From: UBA6814 sp040753075
GTDB lineage: Bacteria > Desulfobacterota > Desulfovibrionia > Desulfovibrionales > Desulfovibrionaceae
Direction of reading: 5' to 3'
NCBI GenBank assembly: GCA_040753075.1
Contig: JBFMHA010000039.1
Coordinates: 1 to 31,799, forward strand
DNA: 31,799 nucleotides
Shown here: positions 25,509-31,799 of the stretch, one piece after another
Layout of the letters: every line of letters begins with the position of its first letter
Numbering within the stretch: position 1 is the first letter of the stretch
The notes under the pieces: generated by a model
The model's input: the letters and a program-made list of their open reading frames with translations, nothing else
Told to the model about the DNA's origin: nothing
The model's database searches: none
Translations under genes and position numbers: made by a program

Positions 25509-26585
25509 CTACAGCGCCTCGACCACCAGGTCGCCCATCTTGGCGCAGCCCACCAGGGCCTTGCCGGGCTCGGCGATGTCGCCGGTGCGGTAGCCGGCGT
25601 CCAGGACCCGCTCCACCGCGGCCTCGATGGCCTCGGCCTCGGCCGGGAGGTTCAGGGAATGCCGGAGAAGCATGGAGACAGACAATATGGTCGCCAACGG
25701 GTTGGCCTTGTCCTGGCCCGCGATGTCCGGGGCCGAGCCGTGGATGGGCTCGTACAGTCCGGGGCCGGACGCGCCGAGCGACGCCGAGGGCAGCATGCCG
25801 ATGGACCCGGTGATGACCGAGGCCTCGTCGGACAGGATGTCGCCGAACAGGTTGCCGGTCACCACCACGTCGAACTGGGAGGGGTCGCGCACCAGCTGCA
25901 TGGCCGCGTTGTCCACGTACATGTGGCTGAGCTCCACGTCCGGGTATTCCTTGGCGGTCTCCACCACCACCTCGCGCCAGAGCTGCGACACGTCGAGCAC
26001 GTTGGCCTTGTCCACGGAGCAGACCCGGCCGCTGCGCTTGCGCGCGGCCTCGAAGGCCACCCGGGCGATGCGCCGCACCTCGGAGACCCGGTACACCATG
26101 GTGTTGAAGGCCGCGCGCTCGCCCTGCTCCGTCCTCTCGCCGCGGGGCTCGCCGAAGTAGATGCCGCCGGTGAGCTCGCGCACCACCAGGAGGTCCACCC
26201 CCTTGGCCGCCACGTCGGGCCGCAGGTAGCAGGCGTGGGCGAGCTGGGGCCAGATGCGGGCCGGCCGAAGGTTGGCGAACAGGCCCAACTCCTTGCGGAT
26301 GCCGAGCAGCCCGCGCTCGGGCCGGATGGACTTCTCGATGTTGTCCCACTTGGGACCGCCCACCGCGCCCAGGAGCACCGCGTCGGCGGCCTTGCAGGAG
26401 GCCACGGTGTCCGGGGGCAGGGGAGCGCCGTCGGCGTCGATGGCCGCGCCGCCGATGCGCCGCTCCTCCAGGGCGAAGGAATGACCGAACTCCTTGCCCA
26501 CCTTCTCCAGCACGCGCACGGCCTGGGCGACGATCTCCGGCCCGATGCCGTCGCCGGGCAGCAGGGTGATCTTGAAGCTGCCCAT
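25509..26585 (-). CDS. leuB: 3-isopropylmalate dehydrogenase
   Basis: A 358-residue enzyme of the same superfamily as icd. It starts KITLLPGDGIGPEIV, has the leucine-pathway loop GGPKWDNIEKSIRPERGLL, LRPARIWPQL, VRELTGGIYFGEPRG, the Lys/Asp catalytic region VDKANVLDVSQLWREVV, GNLFGDILSDEASVITGSIGMLPSASLG and the NAD-binding HGSAPDIAGQDKANP. The Asp in HGSAPD is the usual NAD determinant of IPMDH, in contrast to the Ser in the local icd. It oxidises and decarboxylates 3-isopropylmalate in leucine synthesis. The ATG begins 4 bp after the leuD stop. It ends the leu operon before a terminator-like hairpin. Confidence 0.96.
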   Translation of the reverse strand: MGSFKITLLPGDGIGPEIVAQAVRVLEKVGKEFGHSFALEERRIGGAAIDADGAPLPPDTVASCKAADAVLLGAVGGPKWDNIEKSIRPERGLLGIRKELGLFANLRPARIWPQLAHACYLRPDVAAKGVDLLVVRELTGGIYFGEPRGERTEQGERAAFNTMVYRVSEVRRIARVAFEAARKRSGRVCSVDKANVLDVSQLWREVVVETAKEYPDVELSHMYVDNAAMQLVRDPSQFDVVVTGNLFGDILSDEASVITGSIGMLPSASLGASGPGLYEPIHGSAPDIAGQDKANPLATILSVSMLLRHSLNLPAEAEAIEAAVERVLDAGYRTGDIAEPGKALVGCAKMGDLVVEAL

Positions 26586-26589
26586 GGCG

Positions 26590-27090
26590 CTACCCCTGCG
26601 CCGTCAGGCGGGCCTTGGCGTAGCCCACCAGGCCGCCGGCCGTCAGGATTTCGGCCATGAAGGCCGGCACCGGCATGCACTCCACGGTCTCGCCCGTGGT
26701 GTGGTTCACGATCCTGCCGGCCACGGTGTCCACCTCCAGGTCATGGCCGTCGCCCAGCCTGCCCACCGCGTCGCCCACCTCCAGGAGGATGAGCCCCATG
26801 TTGAAGCCGTTGCGGTAGAAGATGCGGGCAAAGGAATGGGCCACCACCACCGGGATCCCCGCGCCCTTGAGCGCGATGGGCGCGTGCTCCCGGGAGGAGC
26901 CGCAGCCGAAGTTGGGGCCGGCCACCATGATGTCGCCGGCCTTGACCCGCTTGATCCAGCCGGGCTCCAGCCCCTCCATGCAGTTGGCGCCCAGCTCCGC
27001 CGGATCGGTGGTCACCAGGAACCGGGCCGGGATGATGGCGTCGGTGTCTATGTTCGCGCCCACCACGTGGGCTTTTCCGCGATAGGTCAT
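26590..27090 (-). CDS. leuD: 3-isopropylmalate dehydratase small subunit
   Basis: A 166-residue protein forming the swivelling domain of isopropylmalate isomerase with LeuC. Diagnostic motifs are the N-terminal VVGANIDTDAIIPARF, NFGCGSSREHAPIALKGAG and SFARIFYRNGFNMGL. This short type without the E. coli-like extension is the one found in deltaproteobacteria, archaea and clostridia, and pairs with the ~420-residue LeuC seen here. It is separated from leuC by 250 bp that include a terminator-like hairpin, an odd arrangement for two subunits of one enzyme. The ATG at 27088-27090 has a perfect AAGGAG site. leuB follows 4 bp later, so leuD and leuB are co-transcribed. Confidence 0.95.
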   Translation of the reverse strand: MTYRGKAHVVGANIDTDAIIPARFLVTTDPAELGANCMEGLEPGWIKRVKAGDIMVAGPNFGCGSSREHAPIALKGAGIPVVVAHSFARIFYRNGFNMGLILLEVGDAVGRLGDGHDLEVDTVAGRIVNHTTGETVECMPVPAFMAEILTAGGLVGYAKARLTAQG

Positions 27091-27309
27091 ACGGTTCTCC
27101 TTCTCATGGGGCCGCGGGGCGGATGCTCGTTCCACCCTCTTTCCGGGCGCGGCCCTGATAAAGCACCCGAGGTATTTCTGTCCTGCTTCGGCAGCGTCGC
27201 GGGGCGATGCCTTCCCGCGGGCAGGCTGCCATAGCCGGGCGTTTCCCTTTCCCTACAGCGCCGCGGGATGGCTGATTTCCTGCCGTCCGCTGGCCGCAAT
27301 CAATTTACG
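27091..27309 (-). repeat. leuC-leuD spacer with a diverged echo of the leuC 3' end
   Basis: The spacer between leuC and leuD holds a degenerate copy of the leuC tail. On the minus strand 27297-27253 encodes AASGRQEISHPAAL-stop, compared with AASAVAGQIIHPAAL-stop at the true end of leuC (27388-27341), an in-frame match with one codon fewer and a spacing of 88 bp between stops. A weaker third copy (27209-27192) reads HRPATL with its stop lost. Small inverted repeats follow (for example around 27210-27236). I see no real gene in the spacer. A leuD promoter should lie here, but none is convincing; TTGCGG occurs at 27294-27299 without a good -10. Confidence 0.6.
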
Positions 27310-27331
27310 AAAAAACGCCTTGGCATTTTTT
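27310..27331 (-). terminator. Terminator-like hairpin directly after leuC
   Basis: Ten-base arms (aaaaaacgcc 27310-27319 and ggcatttttt 27322-27331) around a 2-base loop. On the minus strand it reads AAAAAATGCC-AA-GGCGTTTTTT, with one G-U pair and a T6 run, starting 10 bp past the leuC stop. It looks like a functional terminator or attenuator between leuAC and leuDB. Confidence 0.75.
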
Positions 27332-27340
27332 CTTTTCCCA

Positions 27341-28600
27341 CTACAGCGCAGCCGGATGGATGATCTGTCCGGCCACGGCGCTGGCCGCGGCCACGGCGGG
27401 GCTGGCCAGGTACACGAAGCTCTCCAGGGAGCCCATGCGGCCCTTGAAGTTGCGGTTGGTGGTGGCCACGCAGACCTCGCCCGCGGCCAGGATGCCCATG
27501 TGCCCGCCCAGGCAGGGACCGCAGGTGGGCGGGCCGATGACCGCGCCGGCGTCCAGGAACACCTCGAACAGGCCCTCGGCCATGGCCTGGCGCCAGATGC
27601 TCGGGGTGGCGGGCAGCACGATGAGCCGCACCCCCTTGGCCGCCTTGCGGCCCTTGAGCACGGCCGCGGCCTCGCGCAGGTCCTCGATGCGGCCGTTGGT
27701 GCAGGAGCCCACCACCGCCTGGCGGATGGGCACCTGGCCCAGTTCGGCCACGGGCTTCACGTTCTCGGGCAGGTGCGGGCAGGCCACCCGCGGGCTCATG
27801 GCCGCGGCCTCGATGGCCACCACCCGCTCGTAGGACGCGCCGGGGTCGGCGCTCACGGGCTTGGGGTCCCTGCGGCCCGCGGCGCGGGCGTAGTCCAGGG
27901 TCTTGGCGTCGGCCGCGAACAGGCCCGCCTTGCCGCCGGCCTCGATGGCCATGTTGGCCATGGTCATGCGGCCCTCCACCGAGAGCGCGTCCACGGTGGA
28001 GCCGGCGAACTCCAGGGCCTTGTAGAGCGCCCCGGCCACCCCGATGCGGCCGATGACCTCCAGGATGAGATCCTTAGCCCCCACGTATTCGGGAAGCTCA
28101 CCGTCTATCTGCACCTTGATGGAGGGCGGAACCTTGAACCAGGTCTCGCCCAGGGCCATGGCCGCGGCCACGTCGGTGGAGCCCATGCCCGTGGCGAAGG
28201 CCCCCAGGCCGCCGTAGGTGCAGGTGTGGGAGTCCGCGCCCACCACCACGTCGCCCGGGCCCACCAGGCCGAGTTCGGGCAGGAGCGCATGCTCCACGCC
28301 CACGTCCCCGCCTTCGTAGTAGTGGGTCACGCCCATCTTCTCGGCGAACTCCCGGACCGCGCGCACCTGCTCGGCGCTCTCGATGTCCTTGTTGGGCGTG
28401 AAGTGGTCGCAGACCAGGGCCACCTTGTCGCGGTGGAAGACCCGGTCCGCGCCCATGGCCGTGAAGCTCTTGATGGCCAGGGGCGCGGTGATGTCGTTGG
28501 CCAGCACCATGTCCACCTTGCAGCGCACGATCTGGCCCGGGCCCTTGATCGGCTCCGGGCTGTGCGCCTGCAGGATCTTCTCCGCTACAGTGTGGGGCAT
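27341..28600 (-). CDS. leuC: 3-isopropylmalate dehydratase large subunit
   Basis: A 419-residue aconitase-family protein. The [4Fe-4S] cluster ligands are Cys300 (VVGSCTNGR), Cys360 and Cys363 (TCGPCLGG), with the normal 60-and-3 spacing. GADSHTCTYGGLGAFATGMGS and the C-terminal TTNRNFKGRMGS are further hallmarks. With LeuD it isomerises 2-isopropylmalate to 3-isopropylmalate in the cytoplasm; the cluster makes it oxygen-sensitive, which suits an anaerobe. The 420-residue type is the shorter HACN/LeuC form shared with archaea. The ATG follows AGGAGGAG and overlaps the end of leuA by 16 bp, so leuA and leuC are co-translated. A terminator-like hairpin follows the stop, and its last codons are echoed in the spacer beyond. 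Confidence 0.96.
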   Translation of the reverse strand: MPHTVAEKILQAHSPEPIKGPGQIVRCKVDMVLANDITAPLAIKSFTAMGADRVFHRDKVALVCDHFTPNKDIESAEQVRAVREFAEKMGVTHYYEGGDVGVEHALLPELGLVGPGDVVVGADSHTCTYGGLGAFATGMGSTDVAAAMALGETWFKVPPSIKVQIDGELPEYVGAKDLILEVIGRIGVAGALYKALEFAGSTVDALSVEGRMTMANMAIEAGGKAGLFAADAKTLDYARAAGRRDPKPVSADPGASYERVVAIEAAAMSPRVACPHLPENVKPVAELGQVPIRQAVVGSCTNGRIEDLREAAAVLKGRKAAKGVRLIVLPATPSIWRQAMAEGLFEVFLDAGAVIGPPTCGPCLGGHMGILAAGEVCVATTNRNFKGRMGSLESFVYLASPAVAAASAVAGQIIHPAAL

Positions 28601-30120
28601 GAGGTCTCCTCCTGCTTCTTGGCCAGGCGGTTCAGGGCGTTCAGGTAGGCCTTGGCGCTGGCCACGATGATGTCCTCGTGGGCTCCCCGGCCCACCGAGG
28701 TCTTGTCGTTGTCCTGGATCTTCACCGTAACCTCGCCCTGGGCGTCGGTGCCGCCGGTGATGGCCGAGATGAGGAACTCCAGGAGTTGCGGCTTGCGGCC
28801 GATGATGTTGGAGATGGCGTTGAACACCGCGTCCACCGGCCCCACCCCGAAGTGGGCCAGCTTCTTCTCCACCCCGTCCACGTCCATGACCACCACCGCG
28901 GTGGGCGGGATGTTGATGTTGCCGGACTGGATGGACACGTACTTGAGCGCATACTTGTCCGGGATGCGGAAGACCTCCTCCAGCACGATGGCCTCCACGT
29001 CCTCGTCGTAGATCTTCTGCTTCTTGTCGGCCAGGGCCTTCACTGCCTCGGCCACCTTGGCCACCTGCTCGTCGGTGAGCCGGTAGCCCAGCTCGGCCAC
29101 CTTGCTCCCCACCGCGGCCCGGCCGGAGTGCTTGCCCAGCACCAGTTCGGTGCCGGCGCGGCCGATGCTCTGGGGGGTCATGATCTCGTAGGTGCGGCGG
29201 TCCTTGAGCATGCCCGCCTGGTGGATGCCCGACTCGTGGGCGAAGGCGTTGGTCCCGGTGATGGCCTTGTAGGGCGGAATCGGCTGGCCGATGATGCGCG
29301 AGAGCAGCCGGCAGGTGGGGTAGATCTGCTCGGTCTTCACCCCGCACTCCAGCTCGTAGTAGGGCTGGCGGGTGTGCAGGGCCATGACCACCTCCTCCAG
29401 TGCGGCGTTGCCCGCCCGCTCGCCGATGCCCGAGACCGTGACCTCGGCCTGCCGGGCGCCGGCCTTGAGCGCGGCCAGGGTGTTGGCCACGCCCAGGCCC
29501 AGGTCGTTGTGGCAGTGCACCGAGAACACGGCCTGTTTCGCGTTGGGCACGGCGGCCAGGAGGTAGGCGATGAGCTCGGCGAACTCCGCGGGCTGGGCGT
29601 AGCCCACCGTGTCCGGGATGTTCACCGTGGTCGCGCCGGCGCTGATGACCAGTTCGCACAGCCGGGCCAGGAACTCCCGGTCCGAGCGCGAGGCGTCCTC
29701 GGCCGAGAACTCCACGTTCCGGGTGTAGCCGGCCGCGCGCTTCACCGCGGCCTCGGCCATGACCAGCACTTCCTCGGGCTTCTTGCGGAGCTTGAACTCC
29801 ATGTGCAGGGGCGAGGAGGCCAGGAAGGTGTGGATGCGGGGGTTGCTGGCGTCCTTGATGGCGTCCCAGGCCCGGTCGATGTCCGCTGGCATGGCCCGGC
29901 ACAGGCCGGCCACCTGGACCTCGGACACCGCCCGGGCGATGGCCTGCACGGCCTCGAAATCGCCCTGGCTGGCGGCCGGGAACCCGGCCTCGATGATGTC
30001 CACGCCCAGGGTCTCCAGTTGCCGGGCCAGGCGTACCTTCTCCCGCTGGTTCATGGTGGCGCCCGGCGACTGCTCGCCGTCGCGCAGGGTGGTATCGAAG
30101 ATGTAAATGCGCTCGGACAT
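28585..30120 (-). CDS. leuA: 2-isopropylmalate synthase
   Basis: A 511-residue enzyme that condenses acetyl-CoA with 2-oxoisovalerate, the first step of leucine synthesis. The catalytic TIM barrel begins YIFDTTLRDGEQSPG with Arg13 and metal ligand Asp14. The other metal ligands are His202 and His204 in SVHCHNDLGLG, and GIGERAGNAALEEVVM follows. KHSGRAAVGSKVAELG starts the linker, and the C-terminal regulatory domain (about 390-500) would bind leucine for feedback inhibition. Length matches the LeuA of E. coli (523), not the longer type. The ATG has GGAGGGAAG in front. It is the first gene of leuA-leuC-(leuD-leuB) and shares a 15-base promoter-region element with asd. Confidence 0.96.
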   Translation of the reverse strand: MSERIYIFDTTLRDGEQSPGATMNQREKVRLARQLETLGVDIIEAGFPAASQGDFEAVQAIARAVSEVQVAGLCRAMPADIDRAWDAIKDASNPRIHTFLASSPLHMEFKLRKKPEEVLVMAEAAVKRAAGYTRNVEFSAEDASRSDREFLARLCELVISAGATTVNIPDTVGYAQPAEFAELIAYLLAAVPNAKQAVFSVHCHNDLGLGVANTLAALKAGARQAEVTVSGIGERAGNAALEEVVMALHTRQPYYELECGVKTEQIYPTCRLLSRIIGQPIPPYKAITGTNAFAHESGIHQAGMLKDRRTYEIMTPQSIGRAGTELVLGKHSGRAAVGSKVAELGYRLTDEQVAKVAEAVKALADKKQKIYDEDVEAIVLEEVFRIPDKYALKYVSIQSGNINIPPTAVVVMDVDGVEKKLAHFGVGPVDAVFNAISNIIGRKPQLLEFLISAITGGTDAQGEVTVKIQDNDKTSVGRGAHEDIIVASAKAYLNALNRLAKKQEETSCPTL

Positions 30121-30154
30121 GGCTCTTCCCTCCGTAGTCCGTTCACAACATGGT

Positions 30155-30193
30155 GCTATGGCGTATTTTCCGGCCGGCCGCAAAGGATTTCGC
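30155..30193 (-). promoter_or_regulatory. Possible leuA promoter with the element shared with asd
   Basis: The 15-mer GCGAAATCCTTTGCG (minus strand, 30179-30193) is identical to the one before asd. It contains a candidate -35, TTGCGG (30178-30183); 17 bases later is CATAGC (30155-30160), a weak -10. The site lies 35-70 bp upstream of the leuA ATG in a 133-bp gap after pssA. No clear leader peptide or T-box is seen. Confidence 0.4.
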
Positions 30194-30253
30194 ACGCCGG
30201 GGCCAGGGCCCGATACATGGCGGAAGTCCCGCCGGGAGGTGGGAATGCTGGGG

Positions 30254-31018
30254 TTACGAGTGCTCCGGAGAGCCTCGTAGCAGGGCCGGGCGGCGCAGGA
30301 GCACGGCGTAGGTGTACGCCGGTCCGGAGAGCACATAGCCGAACAGGATGAGGAAGCCGAGCAGCTTGGGCTGGGAGGCCACCAGCACGAAGAGCAGGAT
30401 GGCGGTGACCATGGCGCTGAAGGGGTGCGCCTTGACGAAGCCGTATTCCTTGAACGAGGCGTAGCGCACCCGGCTGACCATGAGGATGGACAGGCCGTAG
30501 GCCAGCACCAGGCAGCCGGTGGAGAGCACCGCCCCCTGCCAGGCCTCGGGCAGGAAGGGGCCGAAGAACACCAGGCAGGCCATGGTGCAGCCCTGGGCCG
30601 GGATGGGCAGGCCCACGAAGAACTTCTTGGAGTCGGAGCGCGCGGACTGGACGTTGAACCGGGCCAGGCGCAGGGCGCCGCACACGATGAGCAGGAAGGC
30701 GGCCGTCAGGCCCAGCCGGCCGAACTCGTGGAGCTTCCAGAGATAGGCCATGACCGCGGGGGTCACGCCGAAGGCCACCAGGTCGGCCAGGGAGTCGTAC
30801 TGCACCCCGAACTCGGAGGTGGTGCCGGTGAGCCGGGCCACCTTGCCGTCCAGGCCGTCGCACACCGCGCTGACCAGGATGGCCAGGGCGCAGTCCTCGA
30901 ACCGGCCCTGCACCGCCCACATCATGCCCAGAAACCCCGAGAACAGGCTCGCGGTGGTGAGCAGGTTGGGGAGGATGAACACTCCCTTGTGGAACGGCCG
31001 GGGCCTTTCTTCGGTCAT
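30254..31018 (-). CDS. pssA: CDP-diacylglycerol-serine O-phosphatidyltransferase
   Basis: A 254-residue integral membrane enzyme of the CDP-alcohol phosphotransferase family. The active-site motif is complete: Asp54-Gly55, Ala61-Arg62, Gly71, Asp75 and Asp79, in the sequence CDGLDGKVARLTG...FGVQYDSLAD. About eight hydrophobic helices follow, with the conserved RLARFN and GLPIPAQG of phosphatidylserine synthases. It makes phosphatidylserine from CDP-diacylglycerol and serine. The next gene upstream, psd, carries out the following step, so the pair gives phosphatidylethanolamine. The ATG lies 9 bp after the psd stop with an AGGCGAAGG ribosome site. A small inverted repeat (around 30220-30234) after the stop is a weak terminator candidate. 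Confidence 0.94.
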   Translation of the reverse strand: MTEERPRPFHKGVFILPNLLTTASLFSGFLGMMWAVQGRFEDCALAILVSAVCDGLDGKVARLTGTTSEFGVQYDSLADLVAFGVTPAVMAYLWKLHEFGRLGLTAAFLLIVCGALRLARFNVQSARSDSKKFFVGLPIPAQGCTMACLVFFGPFLPEAWQGAVLSTGCLVLAYGLSILMVSRVRYASFKEYGFVKAHPFSAMVTAILLFVLVASQPKLLGFLILFGYVLSGPAYTYAVLLRRPALLRGSPEHS

Positions 31019-31027
31019 CGCCTTCGC

Positions 31028-31687
31028 CTACGCGCCGGGGGTCGTCTCCCTGCGGCGGGCCAGTACGGTCTGGCCGGCCAGGGTCTTCATCCCGACGGAA
31101 ACTGCCGGACTATAGTCATCGGGAAGGTACACGTCAACCCGCGACCCGAAGCGGATCATGCCGAAGCGCCGCCCCCGCTCCAGGCCGTCGCCCACCTCGG
31201 CCCAGGGCACGATGCGGCGGGCGATGAGCCCGGCGATCTGGACCACGGTCCAGGTCCCGCCGTCCTCGGCCTCGAGCTGCATGGCCAGGCGCTCGTTGTG
31301 CTCCGAGGCCTTGTCCAGGGAGGCGTTCAGGAACTTGCCCGGGTGGTAGGCCAGGTCACGCACCGCGCCCGTCACCGGGGCGCGGTTCACGTGCACGTTG
31401 AACACGTTCATGAAGATGCACACCCGCAGCCGCTCGGCTCCGCCGAAGGGGTCGCGGGCCCGGCCCACGGACACCACCCGGCCGTCGGCCGGGGCCACGG
31501 CCAGGCCCAAGCCGTGCGGCACCACCCGCTCCGGATCGCGGAAGAAGTTGACCACCAGGCAGGTGATCACGAAGGCCGCCAGGGCGGACCAGAAGCAGCC
31601 CAGGAGCGCCAGGACCAGGGTGAGCAGGCCGGCCAGGAACGTGGCGGGCAGGCCCTCGGGGCAGAAGGACGCGGAAGGCTTACGCAT
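31028..31687 (-). CDS. psd: Phosphatidylserine decarboxylase (short proenzyme type)
   Basis: A 219-residue proenzyme of the short PSD-A type. Hydrophobic N-terminal helices span about 13-47. VAPADGRVVSVG and IFMNVFNVHVNRAPVTG are conserved, the latter with the catalytic His. The self-cleavage site is Gly181-Ser182 in RFGSRVDVYLP; cleavage there turns Ser182 into the pyruvoyl group. It decarboxylates phosphatidylserine to phosphatidylethanolamine at the membrane. The long E. coli type ends its site as LGST; the GS form seen here is normal for short archaeal and bacterial enzymes. The ATG overlaps the end of the preceding gene by 8 bp, and pssA follows 9 bp later, so they form one operon. Confidence 0.94.
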   Translation of the reverse strand: MRKPSASFCPEGLPATFLAGLLTLVLALLGCFWSALAAFVITCLVVNFFRDPERVVPHGLGLAVAPADGRVVSVGRARDPFGGAERLRVCIFMNVFNVHVNRAPVTGAVRDLAYHPGKFLNASLDKASEHNERLAMQLEAEDGGTWTVVQIAGLIARRIVPWAEVGDGLERGRRFGMIRFGSRVDVYLPDDYSPAVSVGMKTLAGQTVLARRRETTPGA

Positions 31688-31799
31688 GAAGGTTCTCCAG
31701 TCCGGGGCAGGCCTCGGCCAGGACCGCCAGCAGGCCGGCGCGGTCCTGGTACAGGTGGGCGCGCAGGCCCGCGGCCCGGGCCCGGGCCACGTTCCCCGG
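31680..31799 (-). CDS. C-terminal end of a gene, probably HAD-like hydrolase (partial)
   Basis: Only the last 38 or so codons are in the window; the start lies beyond the right edge. The visible sequence begins GNVARARAAGLRAHLYQD and ends LAEACPGLENLHA. The NV-x-A-x-A-x-G-x-x-A pattern followed by a short helix matches the end of HAD-superfamily hydrolases (motif IV onwards, subfamily IA). This is a weak call from a short stretch. Its TAA stop overlaps the psd start by 8 bp on the same strand, so it probably belongs to the psd-pssA operon. Its substrate cannot be guessed. Confidence 0.5.
   Translation of the reverse strand, partial: PGNVARARAAGLRAHLYQDRAGLLAVLAEACPGLENLHA

Noticed and set aside
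23364..26660. A 1098-codon open frame on the plus strand across the ABC-F and leuB genes
   Set aside because: It spans two real genes and the terminator between them on the other strand, and has no domain of its own.

Overview
The window is GC-rich chromosomal DNA packed with housekeeping genes. It looks like a sulfate-reducing deltaproteobacterium of the Desulfovibrionaceae (Desulfovibrio sensu lato). The grounds are a Ccm cytochrome c maturation cluster whose CcmE carries the Cys-x-x-x-Tyr motif known from Desulfovibrio, the arrangement psd-pssA-leuA-leuC-leuD-leuB on one strand, a class I (DhnA/FbaB-type) aldolase, LPS heptose genes and large PAS/GAF hybrid kinases. The assignment rests on gene content and order only. 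I see no rRNA, tRNA, insertion sequence, phage gene or CRISPR array.

Layout. 1-3655 (minus): ccmE, ccmF, ccmA and the start of ccmB, which runs off the left edge. 3754-4842 (minus): a CNNM/CBS membrane protein. 5129-7864 (plus): gmhB and two GT9 heptosyltransferase-like genes, a lipopolysaccharide core operon. 8022-9143 (plus): cyclopropane fatty acid synthase. 9194-13080 (minus): a periplasmic binding protein overlapping a 1059-residue hybrid histidine kinase. 13324-15728 (minus): isocitrate dehydrogenase and class I aldolase, each followed by a hairpin terminator. 15923-16873 (minus): a very histidine-rich small protein and a small membrane protein. 17118-18237 (plus): a single-domain response regulator and a Tim44-like membrane-anchored protein. 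18452-25415 (minus): a GT4 glycosyltransferase, a class IV aminotransferase, asd, metF, mutT, a small unknown gene and an ABC-F ATPase. 25509-31799 (minus): leuB, leuD, leuC, leuA, pssA, psd and the end of a HAD-like gene. Most operons have overlapping or nearly touching genes, which suggests translational coupling.

How it fits together. The genes serve envelope and core metabolism: cytochrome c assembly, LPS core heptose, membrane phospholipid synthesis (pssA and psd give phosphatidylethanolamine, cfa modifies its acyl chains), leucine and aspartate-family amino acids, and one-carbon metabolism. Two signalling units are interspersed.

The least ordinary signals are not genes. The 3' end of the GT4 gene is followed by two diverged tandem copies of its own last ~23 codons, stop codon and hairpin, with a period of 111-112 bp. 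The 3' end of leuC has a similar in-frame echo 88 bp downstream. Other points worth checking are the CxxCxC + 41-histidine protein with two matching palindromes in front of it, a 15-base identity shared by the asd and leuA promoter regions, and an isocitrate dehydrogenase lacking the usual NADP-binding residues. I found no complete new defence or mobile system.
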